Source: Exiguobacterium indicum HHS 31 (GTDB lineage Bacteria; Bacillota; Bacilli; Exiguobacteriales; Exiguobacteriaceae). From it: a DNA stretch of 64,000 nt. The notes beneath the pieces are model-generated. The model was not told where the DNA came from and made no database searches. It saw nothing but the letters and a program-made list of their open reading frames with translations. The stretch covers positions 1 to 64,000 of the forward strand of contig NZ_MPSZ01000008.1 in the NCBI RefSeq assembly GCF_001939065.1, given 5' to 3'. Below, piece by piece: positions 28,141 to 37,490 of this stretch. The translations under genes were made by a program, and so were the position numbers. The stretch's first letter is position 1; each line of letters starts with the position of its first letter.

Positions 28141-29382
28141 TTAAACAAACATCTCATGTAGATATGCTTTTTTTAGATTCTGTAATTTTTCGAGCTTGCG
28201 TTGTTGAAGAGAAATCAAGGCATCTAGTTGTAAGAATAATTCACCTATACGCTTTTGCTCATGTAAATTCGGAACTTTAAATTCAAATTCATTTAATTCA
28301 TCGCGATTAATTTTCGGCATACCTGAACGCATTGATACTGATACCGAATATTTGAAAAAATGTTGCGTTTGAATCAATGCGAACAAAAATGTTTGGTCAA
28401 ATCCATCTTTTGCGTTTAGTACATAAGCATCCGCACTTGAAAGCCCTTCAAATGGCGCATAAATGTACTTTCCAAGTTGTGGATTGATCTTCCCGTAAAT
28501 GATATCGCCTTTGTGAAAATGAAACTTTCCGCTAATTAAGTTATCCTCTTTAACAGTTCTTACATTGTTGTATAGTTGTCCGCTAAATGATTCGATATTA
28601 CCAGGACCAATGTGTAATAAACCATCATATTTTCCTGATTTAGGGTCCACCATATCAGTCGAAATATTAACCGAGTTTATCCATTTACACTGAACCCAAT
28701 CTTGAGTAAATCCTGTACATCTTCGTTTAGGAGAAAGCTCACCTTCAGCAGGGAACATTTCTGAGAGATATGCAACCTTTAGTGATTTTGTTTTATCTAG
28801 CTTACGTTGTTGAATTGTGATTAGATCATCAAGTTGTCTCAGAAAAAGTCCGATTTTAATTTGCTCAGTAAACTCAGGAATATATAATTTTAGTTTTTCT
28901 AAATCTCCAAGATACACTCCAGCTTGTGCTGACATTGATGCTGACTGCTTCAGTTGTTTTTGGGTATAGCTAGAATCGATAGTATATTTTAAGAAATTTT
29001 GGTTTACATGTTTGTCTCCACGAATAATTGCAACTGAACGCTGAAAAGCGACCCTTAAAGTAGATTCTTTATATAATGCAGTTTGACCGATAGTTCCAAC
29101 AATTGTTACTAGTAAATCCTGATCGATCAATTTATAATTTTTGAAAATTAAATTGTAATCCTTCGACAAAATTTTTCTGTCATTTACTTCATCAATGATT
29201 ATCTGACCATTCTTGATATTTTTAGCACTTAGTAAAAATGCATAGTTTCCGTCTTGATGCGTACCATGTGTACCATCCTTCAACAAATTAACGATTTCTT
29301 TCAAGTTTATAGTTTTCCAAGGATGAGAGCTTTGAAATTCTTTAAACCGCCTTTTCGGCACTAGACTAATTTGTTCAGTCAT
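28141..29382 (-). CDS. hsdS: Type I restriction enzyme specificity subunit (HsdS)
   Basis: 413 residues with two target-recognition domains. Each is followed by the conserved spacer helix: IGLFLRQLDDLITIQQRKL, then AYLSEMF in the middle, and LFLQLDALISLQQRKL, then AYLHEMF at the end. Each half begins with a W-K/N-W type TRD entry (WKTINLKEI and WVQCKWINS). HsdS binds a bipartite DNA sequence and holds two HsdM subunits. Its start overlaps the hsdM stop by ATGA. The recognition sequence cannot be read from the protein. Confidence 0.93.
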   Translation of the reverse strand: MTEQISLVPKRRFKEFQSSHPWKTINLKEIVNLLKDGTHGTHQDGNYAFLLSAKNIKNGQIIIDEVNDRKILSKDYNLIFKNYKLIDQDLLVTIVGTIGQTALYKESTLRVAFQRSVAIIRGDKHVNQNFLKYTIDSSYTQKQLKQSASMSAQAGVYLGDLEKLKLYIPEFTEQIKIGLFLRQLDDLITIQQRKLDKTKSLKVAYLSEMFPAEGELSPKRRCTGFTQDWVQCKWINSVNISTDMVDPKSGKYDGLLHIGPGNIESFSGQLYNNVRTVKEDNLISGKFHFHKGDIIYGKINPQLGKYIYAPFEGLSSADAYVLNAKDGFDQTFLFALIQTQHFFKYSVSVSMRSGMPKINRDELNEFEFKVPNLHEQKRIGELFLQLDALISLQQRKLEKLQNLKKAYLHEMFV

Positions 29383-31943
29383 GAAACCACCACCAGTTCG
29401 CTCATTAATGCTTCAAACGCTGATTCTAAGTTACGACTTTCTTCATCAATGGCTGACAGTGTATCAGCATAGCGATCGTGCAACATTTGTAGCATATCCA
29501 ACTCTTTTTGTAACGGTTTTTCTATTAGGCGAACTAAAGCATTGACTGTACTACCGAACCACTTTTCGTACATCAAGTTATCGATTTCGTCGTCTGTCAA
29601 AGTCAAGATTCGTTCTTGTACCGATTTTTTTAGTGCGTCTTTATCTGCATTTACTTTTTTATTTAGCGCAGATTTTTCAGATAGTAATTGTTCAACATGT
29701 TTTAGATGTTTATATTCAACTGAATCTTTGACCACTTGTTTCAATTCGGCTTTGAGCGCCTTACTGACAAATGCTTCACCGGCTTCATTCAATGTATCAC
29801 CTAATACATTGGCTTCTTCGCTATCTTCAACCTTTGCAGCCTCGACTAAATCAGCTAATTCTGTTTCGATTTCTTGAATGCGTGATGTCTTTGTTTCAAT
29901 TTCTTCTAACTCATCGCTGTAAAGCTGTTTTTCAATCAATGTGTTCGATACAATACTGCCAATCCAACCGTCTTGTTCGACTCGTTTTGTTTTACCAGAG
30001 CCCTTCGTCACCATATTCGGTTCACGTGTACGACCGGCTTTATAAAAATCACTTAAAGCAATGACTTCTGTGTCGTGAGACAAGGACTCCTTCCAGATTT
30101 CTGCGATGATTTGATAGCCGTCATAGACATTAATATTGTCAAATGCTGAAAGGATTTCTTTGATTTCGATCAACATGTTTTCCATCAACTGCGGCAACGT
30201 ACTGATACTCTCTACACTTCGAATTGTATCGAAATATTTATGGATATAATTCGTTATTTCAGCTTTAAGTTCTTTTGATTTTTCAAGGACACGCGGATCA
30301 TCGAAGACAAGAGTAGAGATCTTCTTAACGGGTTTCACCAACTCCACGTAACCCTTACGAACTTCTTGTAAAGACGCATTCAATACATCTGGTACTGTGG
30401 ACTGCAGTACTTTCAAGTCATCAATGTTCTGTTGAGGAATTCCACCAAATAAGTGAGCGTCTACATCTTGTGGGATTTCCTCGTCAATCGCTTCGACATA
30501 ACGTGGGATGTTCATATTGTATTGATTTTTTAAGATTTCTTCGCGATTCACTAATCGGCTATAGCCTGTTTCTTCTCTACGTTCCACGTACGTATCGACG
30601 ATTTTCGCGATATCTTTCTCGAATAGAACGTGCTGTTTTCCGACTTTCGTGAAACCGCGAGAAGCGTTTATCACGAGTACTGGTTCCCCGGTTTCTCGAT
30701 TCTTTTTCAAGATTAAAATGGCTACAGGAATTCCTGTATTGGTAAATAAGTGACTGGGTAACCCGATAACGGTATCGATGTAGTTTTTCTCGAGTAAACG
30801 TTCTCGAATCTCGCCTTCTGCGCCACCACGGAAGAGAACACCGTGAGGCAATACAATCGCCATCGTCCCATTTTGACCCAAGTGGAACAGACCGTGTAAT
30901 AGGAAAGCAAAGTCTCCTTTTGAGTCTGGTGGAAGTGCACCGGCGACCTCAAAGCGCGGATCACTGACTTTAAGTCCTGCTGCATTCCAGTTCTTCACAG
31001 AATAGGGGGGGTTCATGACGACAGCATCAAACTGTACACCTTCATTTGGACGCTCAGGATCTTCTGGCCAGTCTCGAGAAAGAGTGTCACCATTATTGAT
31101 TACCATTTTTTCTGGACGAACCCCGTGGAGTAATAGATTCATACGAGTCAAATTGTAGGTTGCTGTATTTTTTTCCTGCCCGTAATAAGCGAGATCTTTT
31201 TGAACTTCTTCACTCAAATGTTTCTTGACCGTCAAGAGGAGTGAGCCTGAACCGACAGTAGGGTCATAAATTGATTTTATATCAGTTTTTTTCGCGATGA
31301 TTTGAGCCATGACTTCACTCACTTGTCGTGGAGTGTAGAATTCCCCCGCTTTTTTTCCTGACTCCATGGCAAACTGACCGATAAGATATTCGTATGCATC
31401 ACCCAATACATCACCTTTTTGTAATGCGACCATATTCAAGTCTGCAAATAACAAAATTAACGCTTTAATATTTTTACTGCGCTCGTTTAGATTGCTTCCT
31501 AACGCGGTATTTGTTAAATCTAATGTAGAATTTGAGAATAATCCTTTGAAGTCGCTCGCATCATCAGATACAGCAATGGTGCGTTCAAAGTTATTTAAAC
31601 TATCCGTTACTTTTTGAACTTCAAAGTCCCCAGAATTGATGTCTCTAATCCAAGTTTGATAGAGATATTCTGGCGCAACATAATAACCGAGAACATTTTG
31701 AATCATTACATCTAGCTGTTCTCCAAATTCGGTATGCGCTTTTGAGTATTCTTCTACCACTTCAGTTTGAATCATGCTATTTAGTCCACTTGTTTCGTTG
31801 AACGTTTCAAGCGTTTTGTCACTCAAGAACTTATAGAACATTAATCCGAGCATATAATCTTTATATCGACTGGCGTCCATCGAGCCGCGCAATTCGTTTG
31901 CGCCGTCCCATAATCTACGTTTAATTTCTTCTGATGTAATCAC
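29379..31943 (-). CDS. hsdM: Type I restriction-modification methylase (HsdM) with long C-terminal extension
   Basis: N6-adenine methylase subunit with the HsdM N-terminal helical domain (RLWDGANELRGSMDASRYKD), SAM motif I DPTVGSG (227-233) and catalytic NPPY (311-314). At about 854 residues it is some 300 longer than usual HsdM; the extra C-terminal part is rich in Glu/Lys coiled coils. I start at GTG 31943, after GGGGGAT and directly before ITSEEI, where the family begins; an in-frame ATG at 31997 would add an unconserved tail. It modifies host DNA and forms the core complex with HsdS. Confidence 0.93.
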   Translation of the reverse strand: MITSEEIKRRLWDGANELRGSMDASRYKDYMLGLMFYKFLSDKTLETFNETSGLNSMIQTEVVEEYSKAHTEFGEQLDVMIQNVLGYYVAPEYLYQTWIRDINSGDFEVQKVTDSLNNFERTIAVSDDASDFKGLFSNSTLDLTNTALGSNLNERSKNIKALILLFADLNMVALQKGDVLGDAYEYLIGQFAMESGKKAGEFYTPRQVSEVMAQIIAKKTDIKSIYDPTVGSGSLLLTVKKHLSEEVQKDLAYYGQEKNTATYNLTRMNLLLHGVRPEKMVINNGDTLSRDWPEDPERPNEGVQFDAVVMNPPYSVKNWNAAGLKVSDPRFEVAGALPPDSKGDFAFLLHGLFHLGQNGTMAIVLPHGVLFRGGAEGEIRERLLEKNYIDTVIGLPSHLFTNTGIPVAILILKKNRETGEPVLVINASRGFTKVGKQHVLFEKDIAKIVDTYVERREETGYSRLVNREEILKNQYNMNIPRYVEAIDEEIPQDVDAHLFGGIPQQNIDDLKVLQSTVPDVLNASLQEVRKGYVELVKPVKKISTLVFDDPRVLEKSKELKAEITNYIHKYFDTIRSVESISTLPQLMENMLIEIKEILSAFDNINVYDGYQIIAEIWKESLSHDTEVIALSDFYKAGRTREPNMVTKGSGKTKRVEQDGWIGSIVSNTLIEKQLYSDELEEIETKTSRIQEIETELADLVEAAKVEDSEEANVLGDTLNEAGEAFVSKALKAELKQVVKDSVEYKHLKHVEQLLSEKSALNKKVNADKDALKKSVQERILTLTDDEIDNLMYEKWFGSTVNALVRLIEKPLQKELDMLQMLHDRYADTLSAIDEESRNLESAFEALMSELVVVS

Positions 31944-32222
31944 TGTATATCCCCCAATAATTTTCTTATGATGTATAAATCGATGAAGCGGTACCACTCA
32001 CTAATGCTTATATCATATCAATATAATTTTATGAGTGTCGAACAACTGAAATCTATCTTGTTAATCGAATGCTGTATGAAAGTATGGTAGCTGCTGTAAA
32101 TTTCCTATAGTTGGTCTCTGAGAATTTACACCGCTATCCATTATGGTTTTGTAAGTGACACAATTTTATCCTCTCATGTGACCACACTAATAGACGAAAT
32201 CAAACAAGCTATTCAAAACACG

Positions 32223-34082
32223 TTATGATTCGTTCTCTATTGAGAACAGGTCGGCTAATCCCATATCTTCGTAAGACTGCTTCTTATTTAGCATCATTTC
32301 ATTCCGAATACGTTGAAGCTCAGAACGCAATTTTGCATGTCGTTCTTCAGTTCGCTGCGCAATCTTTTTCTGTTCTTCTAGAGGAATGTTTAGGAGTGGT
32401 AATTGTTCTAGGTCTTTACGGTTAAGAACTGGGATGGTTGTCCCGCTTAATTTACTCGTGAGAATGAACTGCGCCACCGGGCTTTCTAGATAGAGCTTGA
32501 GGTATTGTGGATCTATCAATTCCCCGCAACGGATACCCAAGAAATTCTGTGAAAATAGTAGATGCTCGTCTTCTACATCGACGTGAGCAACCTTGATTGA
32601 TCGTCCACGCACCGTGATGAGGAGGTCGCCTTTTTTCAGATTATAATCTTCTATATTGAAGTTCTTCGAAATGTTATATCGAGTAACGTTTTCGTAATGC
32701 AATTGACCCTCTTGTACATCCGATGCTTTGACCACTTTATATTGACCTTCCGTATCCTCATCACTCGGAGAGACATTGTATCCTCTAAATAGCTTTACAA
32801 AATCACCTAGTGGTGCCGTATTGATCTCTTCAATTTTATCCATTGATACTTCAATATCACCGAATGGTTCAATTGTGAGTCGATTTGAGTAGATATATTG
32901 AGAAGGCAATAGATTGCTTTCGTTTAATTCAGTATTTCGAACAATTTTACTGAAACCGTCCTCGACTTTCCAAGACCGATACGTATCGATAATTTTTTGC
33001 ATACCCTTTTCACTAATAGCTCGTTTTCGTTTACCGATTTCCTGATATAGTTCTTCTCCATTAATGAACAAAATCTCGTTTCGTCTTTCTGAATGTTTAT
33101 CTTTATTCAGCATAATGAGGTGCGTTTGCAAGGCTGTATTTTGATAAAGATTGGAAGGGAGGGTGATGACAGCCTCGAGATAATCAAGGTCGATGATGTT
33201 TTGACGAATTTTCGCGCTCGCTCCCCCTGCATACAGAACTCCTCCACTCATGATTACTGCAGCTCGCCCTTTATCTTTTAAACTGACGAGTGCATGGGTC
33301 AGAACAGCAAGCTCCATCTTACTAGAGGGTGGGGTGCCAAATACAAAGCGATTATATTGGTCGCCTTCCGGTCGCCATGAAAGCCCGAATGGCGGATCGA
33401 TAAAGACGTAGTCAAACTTTTCTAGACGCTTATTTTCTACGAATTGTGGAGAACTGATGATGTCACCAAACTTGATGTCGGCATCTTTTACTCCTTCAAT
33501 AAAAAGTCTGATTTTTGTAATTGAAACATTAACCAAATTATTGTCTTGCCCTGTTAATTGAAGTGTCTCTTCTTTCATAGATGCATGTTTATAGGCGGAA
33601 AGTAAACTTCCTCCGAGACCGCACATACTGTCATGGAAATTACCATTATTCGGATTTATTAGTTGAATCGCTAAATTGTTAATAGATGGTGGGGTAGGTG
33701 AAAGATTCGAAGTTTTACCTCCCATACTAGATAGTTCATCAATCAGGTGATCAATAAATAATGATAAGTCAGTCACTTCATTTAAATATCTATCTAATTC
33801 TAGCCAAAAACGTCTCAATTTCTTTACTGATTTGATTTGAAGATAGTTGATTTCTGATAGTTCAGAATGTCCATGTTCTATTTCGGTAAGAACTTTATGG
33901 AGTTCTAATTCGATATTTTCTTCTTCGCGTGTAAGACGACCAAAATAGTCATTTCCTTCAGTTCTTTCTAATTGCTTAAACAAGACACCAAAGATAAACG
34001 GTAAGATTTCAGGATCGCGTTGCGTAACGTCACGTAAAGATCCAATGAGTTCATGTAACCTCTTCGTTTCCATTTGCTTCAC
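32223..34082 (-). CDS. Fused N6-adenine methylase-specificity protein (M-S type)
   Basis: This 619-residue protein has a methylase domain (about 130-390) with SAM motif DSMCGLGGS (151-159) and catalytic DPPF (229-232). A C-terminal half-specificity domain (about 415-600) follows, with a TRD containing GDLLITVRGRSIKVAHV and the closing helix LEEQKKIAQRTEERHAKLRSEL. Motif I has Ser-Met-Cys in place of the more usual Asp-Pro. A single TRD would need dimerisation to read a bipartite site. It precedes hsdM by 280 bp on the same strand and lacks its own nuclease. It may be a second modification enzyme, an orphan epigenetic methylase or a companion of the type I complex. Confidence 0.85.
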   Translation of the reverse strand: MKQMETKRLHELIGSLRDVTQRDPEILPFIFGVLFKQLERTEGNDYFGRLTREEENIELELHKVLTEIEHGHSELSEINYLQIKSVKKLRRFWLELDRYLNEVTDLSLFIDHLIDELSSMGGKTSNLSPTPPSINNLAIQLINPNNGNFHDSMCGLGGSLLSAYKHASMKEETLQLTGQDNNLVNVSITKIRLFIEGVKDADIKFGDIISSPQFVENKRLEKFDYVFIDPPFGLSWRPEGDQYNRFVFGTPPSSKMELAVLTHALVSLKDKGRAAVIMSGGVLYAGGASAKIRQNIIDLDYLEAVITLPSNLYQNTALQTHLIMLNKDKHSERRNEILFINGEELYQEIGKRKRAISEKGMQKIIDTYRSWKVEDGFSKIVRNTELNESNLLPSQYIYSNRLTIEPFGDIEVSMDKIEEINTAPLGDFVKLFRGYNVSPSDEDTEGQYKVVKASDVQEGQLHYENVTRYNISKNFNIEDYNLKKGDLLITVRGRSIKVAHVDVEDEHLLFSQNFLGIRCGELIDPQYLKLYLESPVAQFILTSKLSGTTIPVLNRKDLEQLPLLNIPLEEQKKIAQRTEERHAKLRSELQRIRNEMMLNKKQSYEDMGLADLFSIENES

Positions 34083-34198
34083 ATACCTCTCTTTTATTAT
34101 TCATGATATAAAATATGTTTTGTTGATAAATTAAATATACCAATTCTTATTTATGAATTCAATACTTTTTAAAAAGTTATGTATAATTTTTATAAATA

Positions 34199-34294
34199 TT
34201 AGTTTTTATTTTTTTGGTCTTGAAGCTTGTAGACAGTGAGGATCGTGCTCAGCAAGTTTGATATCTTCTTGTTGCCACGGTCTTCATAAATCAT
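34199..34294 (-). CDS. YolD-like short peptide, truncated
   Basis: A 31-residue frame starting MIYEDRGNKKISNLLS, with AAGGAGTGATTTTG before its ATG. YolD-like proteins (partners of Y-family polymerase UvrX in B. subtilis) start with a DRG(N/M)(K/I)KW segment, so this looks like a yolD 5' end that has lost the rest. It lies just downstream of a strong SOS-box-like palindrome and about 117 bp upstream of the methylase gene on the same strand. Confidence 0.45.
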   Translation of the reverse strand: MIYEDRGNKKISNLLSTILTVYKLQDQKNKN

Positions 34295-34317
34295 CAAAAT
34301 CACTCCTTTTCATAATA

Positions 34318-34331
34318 AGAACATTTGTTCT
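34318..34331 (-). promoter_or_regulatory. LexA (SOS) box candidate
   Basis: AGAACATTTGTTCT fits the Gram-positive LexA consensus CGAACNNNNGTTCG in its GAAC-N4-GTTC core. It sits within a longer near-perfect palindrome (34311-34338), 24 bp before the YolD-like start codon. Confidence 0.65.
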
Positions 34332-34404
34332 TATTATGTTCCTCGTTTCTCTTGTTTTCAATCTGCTTTTTCGACGTCTCATCAATGCCTCCGTTTCTGG
34401 AGAC

Positions 34405-34437
34405 GAAAAAAGGCGCGACGAGTATCTCGTCACTGCC
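34405..34437 (-). terminator. Terminator of nuclease gene 2 (leftward)
   Basis: GACGAG and CTCGTC with flanking GGC/GCC form a hairpin followed by a T-run when read leftward. It is the counterpart of 18852-18883. Confidence 0.7.
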
Positions 34438-34472
34438 CTAATATGTTTCGACTATTCGATTGGATGGAGGAT

Positions 34473-35465
34473 TCATTCTCCGACCATGCCGTCATGATCG
34501 TTGTCCCGCATATATTGATACAGCCAGTGCTTCTCCGTGATTGGCATCGCAAAGCCTGCGTCCTTCGCTTCCTGGATCGTCACTTGACCATTGCCGTCAG
34601 TATCGACGCGCGAGACATCCTCGGTCGCTGTGGTATCGGCAGAGGGCTTCGCTGACGATTCTGTTTTTTTATCCTTTTTCTTCGTCAGGCCGAGTGCCGC
34701 ATTCGTCTCGTCCGGGTTACCGTTCTTGAACCGGTCGACGACGGTGTTCCCACGGACCGTGTAGGTATACTGATACGCGGATGGAATCATCGTCGACGTA
34801 TCCGGATAAGTGATTTGCGCCTCGAAGTTCGTCGCGCCACCTGCCTTGCGGATGACGTCTTCCATGTACGCCTGATCACCATGACGGTTCAAGGTGCTGT
34901 TCTGTGGTGTGATGTTGTAGGCGTTTGAGACACCACCGAGCGAATCGGCGATGATATGTCCTTCATCGAGATCCGCACGTTCGACGCCAGGCACTTTCGC
35001 CTCGTCCGAGTAGTAGCGTCCATCACGCGTGACGTCTTCCGTCGCATCATTCTGGAGGACGATCTTCTTCGCGATGACGCGGACCAGCTGTCCATGCTCA
35101 TTCGTGAACGCCCAGTATTTCCGGTCACCGAACCCAATGTCGACGACAACGTTCGCCTGACGACTACCGGACATGTCTCCGCCATCGACCGTAATTTTCT
35201 TATATCCTGTGGAAGAATCCTGCGGAGTCGTCGTTTTTGATTCCGTTGACGCATTCGTCTCCTTTGGTTGCTTGGTTGTACGAGTATCAGCCTTTTTTTC
35301 TGGATGTTGATCGGAGTTCTTCTTCGCTTCGGTCTTTTGTGTAGTCGTGTCGTCCTGTTGCGCTACCTGCTCCGTTTGATCGGGTGGAGGTGAGGTCGTC
35401 TCCGTATCTGTACATCCTGCCATCAATAGGACGGCAAGGGGAATCGCTATGTAAGAAATCTTCAT
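34473..35465 (-). CDS. Secreted DNA/RNA non-specific endonuclease lipoprotein, copy 2
   Basis: 330 residues, a close paralogue of the protein at 18918-19898. It has lipoprotein signal IPLAVLLMAGC, a Thr/Lys-rich linker, the core DEGHIIADSLGG and NITPQ, and a C-terminal DTDGNGQVTIQE EF-hand plus DNDHDGMVGE. Differences concentrate in the linker and around residues 270-290; the catalytic core is almost unchanged. AAAGGAGT precedes the ATG. Both copies face the same way, so the 15-kb block between them could be lost or moved by homologous recombination. The role is the same as copy 1. Confidence 0.87.
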   Translation of the reverse strand: MKISYIAIPLAVLLMAGCTDTETTSPPPDQTEQVAQQDDTTTQKTEAKKNSDQHPEKKADTRTTKQPKETNASTESKTTTPQDSSTGYKKITVDGGDMSGSRQANVVVDIGFGDRKYWAFTNEHGQLVRVIAKKIVLQNDATEDVTRDGRYYSDEAKVPGVERADLDEGHIIADSLGGVSNAYNITPQNSTLNRHGDQAYMEDVIRKAGGATNFEAQITYPDTSTMIPSAYQYTYTVRGNTVVDRFKNGNPDETNAALGLTKKKDKKTESSAKPSADTTATEDVSRVDTDGNGQVTIQEAKDAGFAMPITEKHWLYQYMRDNDHDGMVGE

Positions 35466-35570
35466 GAGTGTACTCCTTTACTGTTCAGTCTGTCATTGCG
35501 TCCTTCATTATAACGCTACTTACTAGTTCTTGCTGTCTTATTCGGTATTCGTAAGGCGATAAATGATCCT

Positions 35571-35741
35571 TTCAAAGGCATGGAACAGAGCGGTACCGCT
35601 CTGTCTGATGGAAAGGGACCGCAAGCCGTCCTGTTTCCGTACTCTAGCTCGCTCCTCGCCGGCGCAAGGGCCATCAAAAAAAGCCGCTGCCGTTCCTCGT
35701 CTTCCTCCGCGTTTTGGCTCAAAGCAAAGCTTTTCGCTCGC
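35571..35741. repeat. Hairpin-rich repeat, segment A copy 2
   Basis: Second copy of 21321-21491, equal in length. The hairpin ACAGAGCG/CGCTCTGT is perfect here too. It is followed after 14 bp by segment B, because the radC gene that separates the segments in copy 1 is missing. Confidence 0.75.
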
Positions 35742-35755
35742 GGGCTCCGGAAGCC

Positions 35756-36133
35756 TTCGTCCCGAATCCAAGGGCAATGAGAGACCCGCAGTGGATGGAT
35801 CCACTGCGGGTGAGAAAGTACATCTGGTCTCTTCTATGTAGAAGGGTGTGATAGAGGATGCAGTAGTGAGACAAGTAGTGGAGTGGATGAAGGTTCGAGG
35901 AGAGATAGTTGATTGAAGTGAATCAATCCTCCTGTAGATAGGTAGTGATCTTCTTTCTACTGATTGTATAACTCAAGAAGAGCTTTCGGGCTCATGCGTG
36001 AGGCTGTAGGCTGCACGCAGCAACATCCTCATCGCACCGCTGCCCTCCTGCCGGACCGATAACGAGAGCTGCGACTCGCCTGCGCGAGGCATCTCTATGT
36101 TCCTGTTCCTTGCGACGGAAGGCACGGAGCGTT
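35756..36133. repeat. Hairpin-rich repeat, segment B copy 2
   Basis: Second copy of 22123-22499, including the hairpin ACCCGCAGTGGA/TCCACTGCGGGT (35784-35811). The minus-strand reading of the end gives PSVARNRNIEMPRAGES, then RQEGSGAMRMLLRAAYSLTH without a stop, as in the other copies. Confidence 0.75.
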
Positions 36134-36193
36134 TTAAAAATAGAAATAATTAATTTAAAATATAGGTCTTATCACAAATACTTGGTTATTAAT

Positions 36194-36222
36194 AAAAAAA
36201 CCAACAGCCAATTGACTGTTGG
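36194..36222 (-). terminator. Terminator (leftward) of the gene at 36255-36692
   Basis: Read on the minus strand, CCAACAG and CTGTTGG form a hairpin with an inner CAATTG, followed by seven Ts. Confidence 0.85.
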
Positions 36223-36254
36223 TAGAAGAGGAAGTATGGGGAAAGGGGAGGGGG

Positions 36255-36692
36255 TTAGTCTACTTTAACCAAAAAAGCGAATTGTCCGTCACCATTGGAC
36301 CACTTTGCTTTGATTTCATAGGCATACGTTCCTGTTTCTTTCGGGACAGTAACGGCATCGCCAGTTAAAGTAACTTTTTCAGCATCTTGCTTATCTTTCC
36401 AACGAACGATCTCAATAGATTCCGGTTCGTCTTCAAACGAAATATTGATTTTTTTATTTGAGGATACTACAGTTGGTTTGCTTTTTTTCGTCATATCGAG
36501 TCCGTCGACATATACTTTATCGACACATTGGTTGCGCAATAGACCATCCCAACAAAATGATCCTTGAACCGTTGGAATATCTTTTCCTTGTGCTTCTACT
36601 TTGGGGTTTGGTGGTTCCCCACGAAAAGGGTCAAACACAAAAAATAGAACAACCAATACTACTAAAACACCCATCCATTTAAATTTACCCAT
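36255..36692 (-). CDS. Exported protein of unknown function
   Basis: A 145-residue protein with one N-terminal hydrophobic helix (about 7-20), then a beta-rich extracellular part containing IPTVQGSFCWDGL and a second cysteine about ten residues on, probably a disulfide pair. The PxxxGSxCW feature recurs in small secreted Bacillaceae proteins of unknown role. CAAAGGAGAG precedes the ATG and a terminator follows. No function assigned. Confidence 0.65.
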   Translation of the reverse strand: MGKFKWMGVLVVLVVLFFVFDPFRGEPPNPKVEAQGKDIPTVQGSFCWDGLLRNQCVDKVYVDGLDMTKKSKPTVVSSNKKINISFEDEPESIEIVRWKDKQDAEKVTLTGDAVTVPKETGTYAYEIKAKWSNGDGQFAFLVKVD

Positions 36693-36768
36693 AAAACGCT
36701 CTCCTTTGATAAAGATTATTTTTAAAAAAGTTTAAGTGTTCTTATTGAGTGGCTTGTTCCTCAACAAA

Positions 36769-36975
36769 TCATTCTTTTAACTCGAGTTCATCGTGTCTCC
36801 CCATGATAGGTGAGATCGTTTGATTCTCAAATGCAGTTTCATACGTATCAACTACAGTTTGAATATATTCGCCATCTTCAATAAGAACTTCTCCATAAGC
36901 AGGAACTGGGTTGTGCCAATCCATTTTCTCATCATGGATTGTTGCAAATAAATATACTTTTCCAGATACAAGCAT
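36769..36975 (-). CDS. Hypothetical small acidic protein
   Basis: A 68-residue soluble acidic protein (LVSGKVYLFATIHDEKMDWH, then GEVLIEDGEYIQ). The ribosome site GAAGAG is weak. It lies 76 bp upstream of the exported protein gene on the same strand. No family recognised. Confidence 0.5.
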   Translation of the reverse strand: MLVSGKVYLFATIHDEKMDWHNPVPAYGEVLIEDGEYIQTVVDTYETAFENQTISPIMGRHDELELKE

Positions 36976-37191
36976 TTCTACTCTTCATACGTTCACAATA
37001 CTTTATTACCTTTTATAATATAACGATTTTATGTAATTTACAATTGTATACAAAGTTATATTTTGGAAAAATTATTTTGTGACAGAATTGAAGAAGTTTT
37101 GCAATGCATGGATGAGCGAAGAAGTGAGTGAATGGACGGAGTTCTATGGATAGAGGATTGATGTTTCCATAGTAATGCGGACGACATAAAG

Positions 37192-37334
37192 ACTTTCGAG
37201 CTCATGCGTGAGGTTGTAGGCTGCACACAGCAACATCCTCATCGCACTGCTTCGAACCGATAACGAGAGCTGCGACTCGCCTGCGCGAGGGATTTCTACG
37301 TTCCTGTTCCTTGCGACGGAGGGCACGGAGCGTT
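37192..37334. repeat. Hairpin-rich repeat, end of segment B, copy 3
   Basis: About 143 bp matching the ends of 22123-22499 and 35756-36133, with a 9-bp in-frame deletion. The minus strand encodes a GTG-started reading frame PSVARNRNVEIPRAGES, then SAMRMLLCAAYNLTHE. The rest of 36976-37490 holds no recognisable gene. Confidence 0.7.
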
Positions 37335-37490
37335 ACATAGAATTATAAAAAGAAAAATAAAAGGTTAGGGTTTAGTGGAAGGAATGGCATACTAAAGGAA
37401 AGATTCTTGTCCACGTATGAGATCGTCGTTAGTGCTTCGGTCGTGAATGATGTGTCGTATGCGAGGATATCTAAAAAGGAGAAACTACAT

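Noticed and set aside
35538-35841. Overlapping frames on both strands within repeat segments A and B copy 2
   Set aside because: They have no ribosome sites and arise from GC-rich hairpin sequence; only the three-copy minus-strand frame is kept as a question.
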